A DNA stretch of 64,000 nucleotides from Ancylobacter sp. IITR112 (GCF_041415945.1 NZ_JBGCUS010000001.1:1426001-1490000); one strand, 5' to 3'. Counted from the first letter of the stretch, positions 10,085 to 19,088 are shown. Notes: generated from the letters alone by a model not told the origin. A program made the numbers and translations.

Positions 10085-10595
10085 GTGCATCGGCGCGACT
10101 TTTCCCGCCGGCCAGAGGCTGCTGTGGCCAAAAGAGAAACGGCGCCAGCCCACTCATGCCGGTCCCGTCCTTTCGTGCTCAGGATGCCGGCGCGCGCGTC
10201 AGCGGTTCCGGGACCTCGGTCCACAGCCCGGCGATGCCGCCATCGGTGGCGATGGTTTTGCGGGAGACATTGGGCGGCGGGCGTCCCGACTCGGCCGGAC
10301 GCTGCTGTTCCCCAACGTGATGGAATAGTGCCGTGGATCGGCTAGCTCCCGCCGAACGGGGAACGCCGCCGTGACGGGAGGGCCGGGCAGGCCAGCCGAA
10401 TGCGGTTCGGTCAGGTCGGCCAACGCGAAACGGCGCGGGTGCGGTGCCGGTCCGCAAAGCCTAGATGCACTCGCCGAGCGACGCGGGTGAAGACAATCAG
10501 CGCGTCGCGGCCATCCACGGCTCAGGTCGATGCTGGAAAGGTCCGTGCTTGCCGAGCAGAACACCCCGCAAGGTGTTCGCGGTTTTGTACGGAAG
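10085..10595. other. Stretch without a convincing gene
   Basis: About 510 bp between the terminator and tRNA-Glu. Short open frames exist on both strands but none has a recognisable domain, ribosome-binding site or clean start. One minus-strand frame ending near 10179 might be a decayed gene end, but the evidence is too weak to call. Confidence 0.4.
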
Positions 10596-10670
10596 TGGCG
10601 CGCCCTAGGGGAGTCGAACCCCTCTCTCCACCGTGAAAGGGTGGCGTCCTAACCGATAGACGAAGGGCGC
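10596..10670 (-). tRNA. tRNA-Glu (anticodon TTC), CCA encoded
   Basis: Read on the minus strand it begins GCGCCCTTCGTCTATCGG, has the anticodon arm CCTTTCACGG with TTC, a T-arm with GGTTCGACTCC, and acceptor 3' strand AGGGCGC. A discriminator G and an encoded CCA follow. All four arms pair. Total length is 75 nt. Confidence 0.97.
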
Positions 10671-10870
10671 GCAGGCGGGTGCCTTATAGGGTGACGCGCG
10701 GCGGCGCGCAAGATGGGGGTGACTGCATCATCCACAGGCCCGCGTGCCGCCCGAGCCAATCTCCCTTTTCCCACCCAGCCCACACCAATCCGCCCATCCA
10801 CAGCGCGCGGAGGAGGGAAGGGCCGCCCGGTGCCGAGGCGCGGGCGCCCCGGCTTCCGACGAGGGATTTC

Positions 10871-11293
10871 TCACCACTTGCCGGTGTTCGGCATGGAGGC
10901 CCAGGGCTCCAGCGCCGGCAGCGCCTCGCCCTTCTGCAGCAACTCGATCGAGATGTTGTCGGGTGAGCGGACAAAGGCCATGCGCCCGTCGCGCGGCGGG
11001 CGATTGATGGTCACGCCGCCTTCCTGCAGCTTCTGGCAGGCGGCGTAGATATCGTCGACCTCAAAGGCGAGATGGCCGAAATTGCGGCCTTCACCATAGG
11101 TTTCCGGATCCCAGTTGTAGGTCAATTCCACCTCGGCGACGCCCTCCTGCCCGGGCGCGGCCAGAAAGATGAGGGTGAACCGGCCCTGCGGCGATTCCTT
11201 GCGTCGGACCTCGGTGAGGCCCAGCTTGTTGCAGTAGAAATCCAGCGAGGCGTCGATGTCGGTGACGCGCACCATGGTGTGAAGGTACTTCAT
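10871..11293 (-). CDS. gloA: Lactoylglutathione lyase (glyoxalase I)
   Basis: Converts the methylglyoxal-glutathione hemithioacetal to S-lactoylglutathione in the cytoplasm. The 140-residue protein begins [10 protein letters not shown], almost the E. coli GlxI start, and keeps the four metal-binding positions: His5, Glu56 (in VELTYNW), His74 (in FGHLAFEV) and a Glu in SIELLQ. The glutamate/histidine pattern fits the nickel-type bacterial enzyme. The start at 11293 is the first codon that gives the family N-terminus. It is divergent from the sirtuin gene. Confidence 0.95.
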   Translation of the reverse strand: MKYLHTMVRVTDIDASLDFYCNKLGLTEVRRKESPQGRFTLIFLAAPGQEGVAEVELTYNWDPETYGEGRNFGHLAFEVDDIYAACQKLQEGGVTINRPPRDGRMAFVRSPDNISIELLQKGEALPALEPWASMPNTGKW

Positions 11294-11347
11294 GAATCCT
11301 CTCGAAGGCTGCCGCCGCGTGGGCTGCGGATCGGGTGAGCGAAACAT

Positions 11348-12115
11348 ATGACCGCAGGCGATGACATCAAGGCGGCGGCACAGGCGCTCCGTCCCGTGCT
11401 GGAGGGAATGCGGGCCGGCGTCGCCTTCACCGGCGCCGGGATTTCCACCGAATGCGGCATTCCCGATTTTCGCTCGCCCGGCGGGCTGTGGAGCCGCAAC
11501 CGGCCGATCGACTTCCAGGCATTCCTGGAGCGGCGGGAGATGCGCGACGAGGCGTGGCGGCGGCGTTTCGCCATGGAGGCTGCTTTTGCCGGCGCGCGGC
11601 CGGGGCGGGGCCACCGGGCGCTGGCGCGGCTGCTGGGCGAGGGGCGGCTGCAGGCCATCGTCACGCAGAACATTGACGGCCTGCATCAAGCCTCCGGCGT
11701 GCCCGAGGCGCGGCTGGTCGAACTGCATGGCAACACGACCTACGCCACCTGCCTCGGCTGCGGCCTGCGCTATGAACTCGACTGGGTGCGCGCCCGCTTC
11801 GCGGCGGAGCAGGAGAGGGCGCCGGACTGCCCCGCCTGCGACGGGCCGATCAAGACCGCGACCGTTTCCTTCGGCCAGCCCATGCCGATGGAGGCGATGA
11901 GCCGGGCGCGGGCACTGAGCGGTGCCTGCGACGTGTTTCTCGCCGTCGGCTCCTCGCTGGTGGTGTGGCCCGCTGCCGGCTTTCCCGTGCAGGCCAAGCG
12001 CGCCGGGGCCACGCTCGTCATCATCAACCGCGAGTCGACCGAACTCGACGACATCGCCGATCTGGTGGTCCGGTGCGACATTGGCGACGTGCTCGAGGCG
12101 GCGCTGTCACGCTGA
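11348..12115 (+). CDS. cobB: NAD-dependent protein deacylase (sirtuin, SIR2 family)
   Basis: Removes acyl groups from lysines using NAD. The 255-residue protein has the Rossmann-fold motifs [15 protein letters not shown] (NAD pocket), [12 protein letters not shown] and the catalytic ELHGN histidine. Two zinc-binding pairs (CLGCG and CPACD) and the C-terminal [11 protein letters not shown] complete the fold. Length and order are those of class U/III bacterial sirtuins. It is divergent from gloA by 54 bp and not obviously part of an operon. Confidence 0.93.
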   Translation: MTAGDDIKAAAQALRPVLEGMRAGVAFTGAGISTECGIPDFRSPGGLWSRNRPIDFQAFLERREMRDEAWRRRFAMEAAFAGARPGRGHRALARLLGEGRLQAIVTQNIDGLHQASGVPEARLVELHGNTTYATCLGCGLRYELDWVRARFAAEQERAPDCPACDGPIKTATVSFGQPMPMEAMSRARALSGACDVFLAVGSSLVVWPAAGFPVQAKRAGATLVIINRESTELDDIADLVVRCDIGDVLEAALSR

Positions 12116-12237
12116 GGCGGAATCGCGCGCCGAATCGATTTCGGTGTTTTCGTGGCAGCGGCGGGTGCTATGCTTGGGGCTCGGAATCATGATTTCGCCG
12201 GCTGGGGCGAATGGGCTTTCCTGGAGGTAGGCAGCCG

Positions 12238-12840
12238 ATGGTGTCGGACGGGTCTCTGCCGCGTACGGGAACGAACTCTCGCGAGGACGCCGATCGCGAC
12301 GCCAGCGAGAGCAAGCGCCAGGAAGGCAAGGTTGTCCTCATCGCTGGCGCCATAAAATGGTTCGACCTATCCAAGGGCTACGGCTTCGTGGTTCCCGACG
12401 ACGGCAGCGGCGATGTGATGCTGCACGTCACCTGCCTGCGGCGCGGGGGCTTCAACACGGCACAGGAAGGCGCGCGCGTGGTGTGCGAGGTGGTGGCGCG
12501 CGAGCGCGGCTTCCAGGCGCTGCGGGTGCTCTCCATGGACGAGACGACCGCCCTGCATCATTCGCAGCTACCGCGGGCGCGCACCCATGTGACGGTTCAG
12601 CCGGTCGGGGGGTTCGAGCGGGCCTGGGTGAAATGGTTCAACCGGCTGCGCGGCTTCGGCTTTCTCTCGCGCGGCGAGGGCACCGAGGACATTTTCGTGC
12701 ATATGGAGACGCTGCGCCGCCACGGCCTTGCCGAGCTGCGCCCCGGCCAGATGGTGCTGGTGCGGTTCGGGCCGGGACCCAAGGGCCTTATGGCCGCCGA
12801 AGTGCGGCCGGATGGTGCCGCCACCCCCTCGTCTCACTAG
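12238..12840 (+). CDS. Two-domain cold-shock protein
   Basis: A 200-residue protein with two cold-shock (OB-fold, nucleic-acid-binding) domains. The first has IKWFDLSKGYGFV near residue 40. The second has VKWFNRLRGFGFL followed by EDIFVH near residue 135. The RNP1-like aromatics are kept in both. Duplicated CSD proteins are usual in Hyphomicrobiales. The start at 12238 is preceded by GGAGG at 12221; an in-frame ATG at 12211 is possible but has no ribosome-binding site. The DUF192 gene follows after 26 bp. Confidence 0.9.
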   Translation: MVSDGSLPRTGTNSREDADRDASESKRQEGKVVLIAGAIKWFDLSKGYGFVVPDDGSGDVMLHVTCLRRGGFNTAQEGARVVCEVVARERGFQALRVLSMDETTALHHSQLPRARTHVTVQPVGGFERAWVKWFNRLRGFGFLSRGEGTEDIFVHMETLRRHGLAELRPGQMVLVRFGPGPKGLMAAEVRPDGAATPSSH

Positions 12841-12866
12841 GGAAGGCGCCCCGGCGTCGTTGACCG

Positions 12867-13364
12867 ATGATCTCTGTGCGTTTGAGCCACGCTCTTCTTC
12901 TCGCGTGCCGACCGCTGCGCGCGCTGGCCGCCGCCCTGGCCCTCGCCGGCCTTCTGTTCGCCAGCCTGCTGCCGGCGGGCGCGACGGTCGAGAAGCTGAC
13001 GATCCTCACCAAGGGTGGGCCGCTCGGCATCACCATTGAAATGGCGGTGACGCCGGCGGAGCGGGCCAAGGGCCTGATGTACCGCACCGAACTGGCCCCC
13101 GATGCCGGCATGCTGTTCGATTTCGGAGTCGAGCAGCCGATCTATATGTGGATGAAGAATACCTATATCCCGCTCGACATGCTGTTCATCCGCGCGGATG
13201 GGCGCATCGCCAGCATCGCCACCGACACGGTGCCGTTGTCGACGGAGACAATTTCCTCGGGGATGCCGGTCAAGGCCGTGCTTGAGTTGCCCGCCGGCAC
13301 GGTGCGCGCCAAGGGAATCGCGGTGGGCGACCGAATTGAGCACCGGCTGTTCCGCGGGGGCTAG
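12867..13364 (+). CDS. DUF192 family exported protein
   Basis: A 165-residue protein with an N-terminal signal peptide or anchor (hydrophobic residues about 17-38) and a DUF192 domain (AKGLMYRTELAPDAGMLF, MWMKNTYIPLDMLFI). Function is not established for the family; it acts in the periplasm or membrane. It is the last chromosomal gene before the prophage attachment site. Confidence 0.88.
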   Translation: MISVRLSHALLLACRPLRALAAALALAGLLFASLLPAGATVEKLTILTKGGPLGITIEMAVTPAERAKGLMYRTELAPDAGMLFDFGVEQPIYMWMKNTYIPLDMLFIRADGRIASIATDTVPLSTETISSGMPVKAVLELPAGTVRAKGIAVGDRIEHRLFRGG

Positions 13365-13455
13365 AGCCCGTTCCAGTCCCGGTTGCCTGGGATGAGTCGG
13401 GATCCGGCGCGGGCGGTACGCGGCTTAGCAGCGGCATTGCCATCATCAAGAGGGC

Positions 13456-13478
13456 TGGTCGGGGCAGCAGGATTCGAA
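13456..13478 (-). other. Prophage left attachment site: 3' end of a tRNA-Pro gene
   Basis: Read on the minus strand, these 23 bases are the T-loop, the T-arm 3' strand CCTGC, an acceptor strand ending GCCCCG, discriminator A, and CCA. G72 with A73 next to CCA is typical of tRNA-Pro. On the prophage side the T-arm 5' strand does not pair, so only the tRNA 3' end is present. This is what remains at one end when a phage inserts into a tRNA 3' end. Confidence 0.85.
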
Positions 13479-13569
13479 ACTCCCTCAAGCCCTTGATCTG
13501 GCTCCCTGCCGTTCTGACGTTCGATCACCGGCCTTCTCCCTCGCGCGGCAGGGGCGCCGCGGCGTTCTG

Positions 13570-14805
13570 CTACTCGCCCTTGGCCTCGGTCGGCCGGCTG
13601 CTGGCGCGGATGCGCGCGACCTCGGCCGTCTGCTTCTCGGTCTTGCGGATGTAGCGCGGCGTTGTCGCCAGATTGGAATGGGTGAGGTGCGCGGCGATGG
13701 CCCGGATATCGGCGCCGGCCTCGAAGGCCTCGGTGGCGCCGCCGGCGCGGCTGTCCATGGACCATACCGAGTCCGGGATGCCGGCCGCGCGCGCGATCTG
13801 CCGGAACCATTTGCGATAGCTGCGCTCGCGCACCGGAAGGCCATGCTCACCCTTGACGATGGCGCCGGTGCGCTCGTCATGCGGCACGGATTCGAGCAGC
13901 GGGAAGAGCAGGGGATAGGACTGCAGGTCGAAGACCGTTCGGGCCTTGGTCTTCGAGGTTCGCAGGCGGAGGCGCCAGCCCGGAAGGTTGTCCCAGCGGA
14001 AGGCGCCGGTCCATGTCTCGTCGCCATGGTGGACGGCGCCGGAGGCCTCCAGGTTCGCCGGCCCCCACTCGCCGATGATGTCCTTCTGCCGCAGCATCAG
14101 TTCAAACTGCGCGGCGACGCCGATCGCCATGTCGCGCTCGCCAAGCTCAAGCGCCCTGGCGATGAAGGCGACGGCCTGGCCGAGGCTCATTTCCTCTTCG
14201 CGCGCGCCCGGCCTCTGAAAGCGGAGGTTTTTCAGCCGCTCGGCCAGGGCGCCGCATTCGTCATAGCCGAGCGCGTGACCGAAGCGCAGAAGCTGGCGCA
14301 ACATGGAGACGGCATCATGGGCGCGCTTGGGGCGGGGCGGCTTGCCCTCTTCGGCCGGCGAGCCCCAATTGCGAAACCAGCGCTTGATGTCGAGTACGGT
14401 GACGCCGGGAACCACGCGCGCGCCCACCGTCGCCTCGATGACCTTGAGGCTGTCGACATAGCTCTTGCGGGTGTTCGCCTTCACCTCGTGGAAGGAACTG
14501 TCCGGGTGCTCCTGAAAGAGCCGGGAGAGGCTGAGAATGGTGCCGTCATAGACGGTGAGGGGGCGCTCATTGCCGGCGAAGGTGGCGATCCACTCGCGCA
14601 GCCGTTCCGTGTGGTCGCGGCAGGCGGCGGCGATCTGCTCTTCGCTCAAGCCTTCGGCAAGGCGCACCGTGCGGTCAGGATAGCCCTTGCAGTCGCGGCA
14701 GACCTGGGAGGCTACCCAATAAGCCGTGCGGCGCCCGTCAGTGCGCGTCCGCCATTTTAGGCCCGGAGCGTCGCTTCTTGGGGGCATCCCAGTTTTCTTC
14801 GCCAT
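13570..14805 (-). CDS. int: Prophage integrase (tyrosine recombinase)
   Basis: Site-specific recombinase for integration and excision at tRNA-Pro. It is a 411-residue protein with a catalytic domain in the C-terminal half. Visible residues are an Arg in FELMLRQKDI, a Lys in RTSKTKAR, DSRAGGATEA (HxxR position with Ser instead of His), an His in AHLTHSNLATT and the nucleophile Tyr in TPRYIRKT. The N-terminus has a CxxC (QVCRDCKG), an unusual addition. The start at 14805 overlaps the previous gene by 68 bp; a start at 14787 is possible. It lies 92 bp from the attachment site, as expected. Confidence 0.92.
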   Translation of the reverse strand: MAKKTGMPPRSDAPGLKWRTRTDGRRTAYWVASQVCRDCKGYPDRTVRLAEGLSEEQIAAACRDHTERLREWIATFAGNERPLTVYDGTILSLSRLFQEHPDSSFHEVKANTRKSYVDSLKVIEATVGARVVPGVTVLDIKRWFRNWGSPAEEGKPPRPKRAHDAVSMLRQLLRFGHALGYDECGALAERLKNLRFQRPGAREEEMSLGQAVAFIARALELGERDMAIGVAAQFELMLRQKDIIGEWGPANLEASGAVHHGDETWTGAFRWDNLPGWRLRLRTSKTKARTVFDLQSYPLLFPLLESVPHDERTGAIVKGEHGLPVRERSYRKWFRQIARAAGIPDSVWSMDSRAGGATEAFEAGADIRAIAAHLTHSNLATTPRYIRKTEKQTAEVARIRASSRPTEAKGE

Positions 14806-15049
14806 CCTCGGCCATTCCAACGGTTGTAGTCTTGCCCAGACCGTTGCTCGCGTCCAGCCATGTGCGGACAGCGGGGTAATAACGCCCGCCGAATTGCGTG
14901 TTGGCACGTGGGAAGCCCTTGGCCTCCAGCGCCCTCAGGATCGAGCGGAAGCGGTCCAGGCCGATGTGTGGCGCCACGATCTCGCGCAACTGCCGGTCAT
15001 TGAGAAACAGCGGCGGCGCAGCGCGGAGGGCGGAAGGGTCTTCCGTCAT
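14738..15049 (-). CDS. Small DNA-binding protein upstream of int, candidate excisionase
   Basis: A 103-residue protein. The N-terminal half (LFLNDRQLREIVAPHIG) resembles the short winged-helix DUF4224/Xis-type proteins placed next to phage integrases, and the C-terminus is basic. It starts with an ATGA overlap and runs directly into int. A role in excision is inferred from position and the HTH-like segment. Confidence 0.65.
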   Translation of the reverse strand: MTEDPSALRAAPPLFLNDRQLREIVAPHIGLDRFRSILRALEAKGFPRANTQFGGRYYPAVRTWLDASNGLGKTTTVGMAEDGEENWDAPKKRRSGPKMADAH

Positions 15050-15510
15050 GGCTCCCGATCCTTCGGCACCGAGGGTTCCGCGACATCCCCATAGCGATAC
15101 GTATCGGCCTTGCCGCCCGTCTCCTCGCCGGTGTCAAGATCGACGACGGGCGAGCCTTCCAGGCAGGCCGCGTGGCAAATGCCCTCGCTGATATCGGTGG
15201 CGCAGATGTCGTCCGGCTTGAGCGGTTCGGCGCAGATCGGGCAGAGGTCGGCGTCCTCTTTGCCGCCGCTCGATGACCGCTGCGCGTCTTCGGAGGCTAT
15301 GCGACTAGCTTCGATTTCGAGGCATGCCCGCAGCGTCTCATCGCCCACGAGGCATGTGTCCCAAACGTGGACGCCGCCGCCGATCTCATCGCTCCAATAA
15401 CTATGCCCGCCGACGCCGTTTGGCTGGCGGTAGATCGTGTAACCGGAGGGGGTGCGACCAACCTCCTGCAAATCATTAGGTTGTGCGCTCTCTTTGCTGG
15501 CGGTGCTCAT
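15046..15510 (-). CDS. Hypothetical phage protein with zinc-binding cluster
   Basis: A 154-residue protein. A CPICAEPL...CATDISEGICHAAC segment (residues about 99-128) has the cysteine and histidine spacing of a small zinc ribbon or RING-like fold. The N-terminal part has no recognised family. ATGA overlaps join it to both neighbours, so it is part of the leftward early operon. No function assigned. Confidence 0.75.
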   Translation of the reverse strand: MSTASKESAQPNDLQEVGRTPSGYTIYRQPNGVGGHSYWSDEIGGGVHVWDTCLVGDETLRACLEIEASRIASEDAQRSSSGGKEDADLCPICAEPLKPDDICATDISEGICHAACLEGSPVVDLDTGEETGGKADTYRYGDVAEPSVPKDREP

Positions 15511-15713
15511 GTCAGCACCGCCCAAATGAGCCATGCGACCAGCGAAGCAATGGTGGCGCAGGCGAAGTTAATGAAACCGACGATGGCTGGCCCCATGTCG
15601 GGAAAGTAGCCATTCGGCTCGGCCGGCGGGATTCTCCATATGGCGGCTGCGAACAGCACCACGTTGATGGCCAGCGGAACAGCCCACCAGCCGAGGTCAA
15701 ACGAGACCGTCAT
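15507..15713 (-). CDS. Small two-helix membrane protein
   Basis: 68 residues with two hydrophobic segments (about 9-25 and 44-66) separated by a proline-rich turn. ATGA overlaps at both ends support translation. Function unknown; superinfection exclusion or membrane remodelling are possible but unsupported. Confidence 0.7.
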   Translation of the reverse strand: MTVSFDLGWWAVPLAINVVLFAAAIWRIPPAEPNGYFPDMGPAIVGFINFACATIASLVAWLIWAVLT

Positions 15714-15856
15714 GCTCTCTCTCCATGGGGGGCGGCCCGCAGCGCGGCGATCGCGCTGTCGAGAAGGCCGATGTGCTGCACGTCTGTCGCGACCATGCAG
15801 ACCGCGAGGAAGATCAGCAGGACGATGGTGATGGGGCGGGAGGGATTGCCGCTCAT
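15710..15856 (-). CDS. Small membrane peptide
   Basis: 48 residues with one hydrophobic segment near the N-terminus (ITIVLLIFLAVCMVA). It starts by ATGA overlap with the previous gene, and its TGA overlaps the ATG of the next. This coupling is the main reason for calling such a short frame. Confidence 0.7.
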   Translation of the reverse strand: MSGNPSRPITIVLLIFLAVCMVATDVQHIGLLDSAIAALRAAPHGERA

Positions 15857-16119
15857 AGCTGCGCCTGAAGCTCGGCGACCCGCTCCTGGCGCACCTTGAT
15901 TTCCGCTTCCAGGCGGCGGATTTCCTCGTGCTCCGTGCGGGACTTGTATTCGGCCGCGACACCAGCGCAGTTGAGCAGATCGGCGGCGAGCGCCTGCGCC
16001 TGCACCACGGTGAGCAGGTCGATATCTTCGGCCTGGGGCTTGCCGCCGGCGGGATCGAGATGGGAGCGCCGCAGCCGGATCATGCCGCGGCTATGTTCAG
16101 CCTTGACGTTGCCCATCAT
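15853..16119 (-). CDS. Hypothetical phage protein with C-terminal coiled coil
   Basis: 88 residues; the C-terminal third (EEIRRLEAEIKVRQERVAEL) has the heptad pattern of a coiled coil. It follows the clamp gene with an overlapping stop and start. Function unknown. Confidence 0.72.
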   Translation of the reverse strand: MMGNVKAEHSRGMIRLRRSHLDPAGGKPQAEDIDLLTVVQAQALAADLLNCAGVAAEYKSRTEHEEIRRLEAEIKVRQERVAELQAQL

Positions 16120-17327
16120 GCCGCCTCTCCCGCCGCCATGGCCGCACCCTGATGCGGGCGGCGGCGCAGGGTTTGCGGGGCGGCGACGGCGACGAGATCC
16201 GCATCGTCCAGATTGCGGAAGCGCACCGGCTTGTCTTCGCCCGCGCACCATATCTCGACATGGCCACGGCCGACGGCTTCGACGGCCTTGAGAATGAAGC
16301 CGGAGCGGATGCCGACGCGGCCGGCGCCGGCGCGGGATTCGATCTCGATCGCCTCGGTGCCGTAAATGCCATCGGCGTGATCGTCGAGCCAGAGCGAGAG
16401 GTCGCCCTCTTCGGTCCACTCGATGGCGACGGCGCGCTCATCATTGCCGGCCATATCCGCCAGCCGCTTGACGGCGGCGGAAAACGCCCCGGCTTCCACC
16501 GTCACCCGCGCGCCTTCCAGCGGCGGCACGACGCGCTCATAGGGCGGATAACGGTTTTCCAGCAGCCGGGTGGCGTAGCTCACTTTCACGCCGCCGCCGG
16601 CACCGCGCACGGCCAGCACATTTTCCCCGGCCTCCAGCTCAAGCGCGACTTCGCCGAGCCGGAGCAGATGCGCCACGCTTTCCAGCGGCACCATGAGCCC
16701 GCGCGCCCGGCCGGGGCTGTGGCCGTCGGCCTCCAGCTTTTTCGGCAGATCCTGCGCGCCTTCCGGCGCCTCGATGCTGGCGGCGAGCAGCACATAGCCG
16801 CTGCCGGCGACACCCCAGAGCAGGGCATCATCCTCCGAGGTGTGGAGATAGACGCCTTCGAGATAGGTGCGGTCCTTCATTCCCTTGGCGGCGGCGGGCC
16901 GGGTGAGGTCGAACAGGCGCCGCACCTCCTCCGGCATAAGCATGAAACGCGCGACCTTGCCGGTGGGAACGAACGTCGACGGGAAATCCATGGCGGGCAG
17001 CACATGCGGCTGATAGCGGCTGCGCCCGGCCTTGACGGTGGCGAGCGCGTCGCCCGCGTCTATGCTGACCTGCGCGCCTTCCGGGAAATTGCCGGTCATG
17101 CGCAGCAGCACATCGGCCGCGATGCAGGCGGCGCCCTGGCGCTCCACCTCTGCGGAGATCTCGGCCTCGGCATAGGCGTCATTGTCCGTCGCGGCGATGA
17201 AAAGCCGGTTGCCTTCCGTGCGCAGCCGCACGGTGGCGAGCATGGGGATCTTCGCCTTGCTATCGGCCAGGTGGCACACGGCCTTGAGGGCGGCGAGCAG
17301 GTGGGTGCGCTCGGCAATCAGCTTCAT
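16116..17327 (-). CDS. Phage-encoded DNA polymerase III beta (sliding clamp) homologue
   Basis: A 403-residue protein that aligns by eye over its length with bacterial DnaN. It starts MKLIAERTHLLAALKAV with the DnaN-type LLARLDNPIKV region replaced by CHLADSKAKIPML. TEGNRLFIAATDNDAYAEAEI lies in domain I, LLENRYPPYERVVP (the FPDYRRVLP position) between domains II and III, and repeated clamp folds follow. It should form a ring on DNA and hold a polymerase. No phage DNA polymerase is seen, so it would recruit the host enzyme or compete with host DnaN. It sits in the leftward early operon by ATGA overlap. Confidence 0.85.
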   Translation of the reverse strand: MKLIAERTHLLAALKAVCHLADSKAKIPMLATVRLRTEGNRLFIAATDNDAYAEAEISAEVERQGAACIAADVLLRMTGNFPEGAQVSIDAGDALATVKAGRSRYQPHVLPAMDFPSTFVPTGKVARFMLMPEEVRRLFDLTRPAAAKGMKDRTYLEGVYLHTSEDDALLWGVAGSGYVLLAASIEAPEGAQDLPKKLEADGHSPGRARGLMVPLESVAHLLRLGEVALELEAGENVLAVRGAGGGVKVSYATRLLENRYPPYERVVPPLEGARVTVEAGAFSAAVKRLADMAGNDERAVAIEWTEEGDLSLWLDDHADGIYGTEAIEIESRAGAGRVGIRSGFILKAVEAVGRGHVEIWCAGEDKPVRFRNLDDADLVAVAAPQTLRRRPHQGAAMAAGEAA

Positions 17328-17762
17328 GGGAGCCTCACAGGAGAGTGGCGGCGGATGGTGCGGGCTTCGGCTATGGCGAGCGTGTACTGGTCGCGGCAGG
17401 CGGCTTCGCTCTGCCATTTCGGGCGCGTGAGAAGGGAGAGGCGGTGCAGCGCTTCGGACGTTTCGCCGGCGCGGGCGAGATCCCACGCCTCGCCGATGAT
17501 CGTCTCGACGATGGGGGGGGCATTTGATCTCGATGGCGTACCATGCGCGCCGATCCTCGAAGTCGACGCTATCGGTCGCGTCGTCGATGTCGGTGAGCAA
17601 GGCCCGCCAATCGACGGCGACCCCGGCGCGTAGGTCGGCCTCCGCCTCGCCGAGCCGGAAGCCGAGATATTCCTCGAATGCCTGCTGAACATTAAGCTTC
17701 ACCCACGGGGCGAGGTGGCTATCATGGTCCTCGTCGGTATCGACTACGGTGGGCTTGCCCAT
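17324..17762 (-). pseudogene. Hypothetical early gene broken by a frameshift in a C8 tract
   Basis: The first 80 or so codons read MGKPTVVDTDEDHDSHLAPW and on to AWYAIEIKCP. The frame then changes at a run of eight G on the plus strand (17513-17520), and a second frame (IVETIIGEAWDLARAGETSE and on) continues to 17324, ending in an ATGA overlap with the clamp gene. Together they would give about 145 residues. The clean junction and downstream coupling suggest that the gene was intact, and that the shift is either a sequencing error, a recent mutation or slippage. Family unknown. Confidence 0.7.
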
Positions 17763-17763
17763 C

Positions 17764-18198
17764 TCATCCCTCCATCGTCTGGCCGAGCGGGGTGCGCTCG
17801 AAAGGGATCATGCCCAGCGCCTGCATGTAGAGATCGACAATCGCCTCATGCTCGGCGCGCTGGTCGGCATCCTCTTTCCGCATGCGCAGGATGGCGCGCA
17901 GGGCTTTGGTATCGAAGCCCGTGCCCTTGGCCTCGGCGAAGACATCCTTGATGTCGTCGGCGATGGTCTTCTTTTCCTCCTCCAGCCGCTCGATGCGCTC
18001 GATGAAGGATTTCAGCTGTTCCTTGGCGAAGCCGGCGGCGGTATCGGACAGGGACGCCTCTTCGGGCTGGTCGTTCGGCAGTTCCGCCGCCTGCTCCAGC
18101 GCCGCCGTGGTTTCGCTCGCCTTGGTGGATTTGCGCGGGCGGGGCGGCTCGCTGCCCCAGCGCTCGACGGGAGACTTGGCTGCGGGGGATTTGGCCAT
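17764..18198 (-). CDS. GapR-like nucleoid-associated protein (DUF2312)
   Basis: 144 residues. The C-terminal 80 ([20 protein letters not shown], then [20 protein letters not shown]) are unmistakable DUF2312/GapR. GapR of Caulobacter clamps overtwisted AT-rich DNA and affects replication. About 60 residues of low-complexity, charged N-terminus are extra compared with the chromosomal family. A phage copy may organise phage DNA or disturb host replication; this is inference. It is in the leftward early operon. Confidence 0.9.
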   Translation of the reverse strand: MAKSPAAKSPVERWGSEPPRPRKSTKASETTAALEQAAELPNDQPEEASLSDTAAGFAKEQLKSFIERIERLEEEKKTIADDIKDVFAEAKGTGFDTKALRAILRMRKEDADQRAEHEAIVDLYMQALGMIPFERTPLGQTMEG

Positions 18199-18200
18199 TC

Positions 18201-18314
18201 TCACCTCCCCGCGCTGGCGGCGAGCAGCAGGCCGGCGGCGCCGCTGAGGGCGATGCCCCACAGCGCCCAGGCGAGGCGGGCGGAGGGCGAGAGACGGCGC
18301 AGGCGGGCGAGCAT
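18201..18314 (-). CDS. Tiny membrane peptide
   Basis: 37 residues with a basic N-terminus ([16 protein letters not shown]) and one hydrophobic segment. A strong GAGGAGG lies 6 bp before the ATG. It ends just before the GapR-like gene. Confidence 0.6.
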   Translation of the reverse strand: MLARLRRLSPSARLAWALWGIALSGAAGLLLAASAGR

Positions 18315-18331
18315 GGGAGCCTCCTCCTCGC

Positions 18332-18454
18332 TCAGGACAGGATGCCGACCCAGACGAGGCCGACGGCGATGGGGGCGAGCACGGCGACAAGTCGCCCGAC
18401 CTCACACAGAGCGAGGCCGATATCGCGGGCGGTGATGGGCGAGGGCTGGTGCAT
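18332..18454 (-). CDS. Tiny membrane peptide
   Basis: 40 residues, [20 protein letters not shown] and then a hydrophobic segment ending ILS. It lies in line with the leftward early genes. Supported only by position, frame and hydrophobicity. Confidence 0.5.
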   Translation of the reverse strand: MHQPSPITARDIGLALCEVGRLVAVLAPIAVGLVWVGILS

Positions 18455-18628
18455 GGGGTGCCTCACTCGCAGCCGGGGCCGACGGCGCCGGGAGGTGCCG
18501 TCTCTCCGGCTGTCAGGCGCAATGCGCTGGGAGAAAGAGCCGGGGCGCGTGGGGGCTCAGGTATGAAACACGCGCCCCGGCGAGTGCCCGGCGGCCACGA
18601 GGAAACCGCCGGACGCCTGGGAGGAAGC

Positions 18629-19051
18629 TCAGGAAAGGGTGCGGGAGGCGCGGGCGCGCACGCGATCCAGCGCGTCGGGCAGCGTCTCGACCAGCGAGGG
18701 CTTGGACCAGCCAAGGGTGAGCAGATCAGCCTCTTCGACGCTGCCCTGCCGGGCGAGGATGGCCTCGACATCGCCGGCGAGGCGTTCGACCGTGTCGGTA
18801 TAGGCCTCGGCCCGCACGGCGGCGGACACGCGGTCGCAAATGGCGGCGAACTCGGAAGGCCAAGCTGCAAAAGCCGCCGAAATGCTTTCAATCGCGGCCT
18901 TCATTTCGCCTGACAAGGCAGAGCCAGAAACGAGACCTGCTCGGACAGCTTCGGCACGAGCGCGCAGTTCATCGGAAACTGCATCGCAAATGGCGCCGGC
19001 CTCATGGAGCGGCAGCGCGAGGGTGGGCAGGGGAGAGAACGGGCGGTGCAT
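18629..19051 (-). CDS. Hypothetical first gene of the leftward early operon
   Basis: 140 residues, mostly helical, rich in Ala, Glu and Arg, with no recognised domain. Two operator copies lie 38-89 bp upstream, so it is the promoter-proximal gene of the operon that ends with int. The 174 bp between this gene and the next small gene hold no convincing frame. Confidence 0.7.
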   Translation of the reverse strand: MHRPFSPLPTLALPLHEAGAICDAVSDELRARAEAVRAGLVSGSALSGEMKAAIESISAAFAAWPSEFAAICDRVSAAVRAEAYTDTVERLAGDVEAILARQGSVEEADLLTLGWSKPSLVETLPDALDRVRARASRTLS

Positions 19052-19088
19052 CGGAGGGTACTCCCATCGGTGAGATGATGGGACGTAG

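Noticed and set aside
10179..10457. Minus-strand frame as a decayed phosphodiesterase end
   Set aside because: Only a short C-terminal stretch is vaguely similar; not enough to name a pseudogene.
10596..10670. tRNA-Glu as a phage attachment site
   Set aside because: The tRNA is complete and there is no integrase or partial tRNA copy near it in this window.
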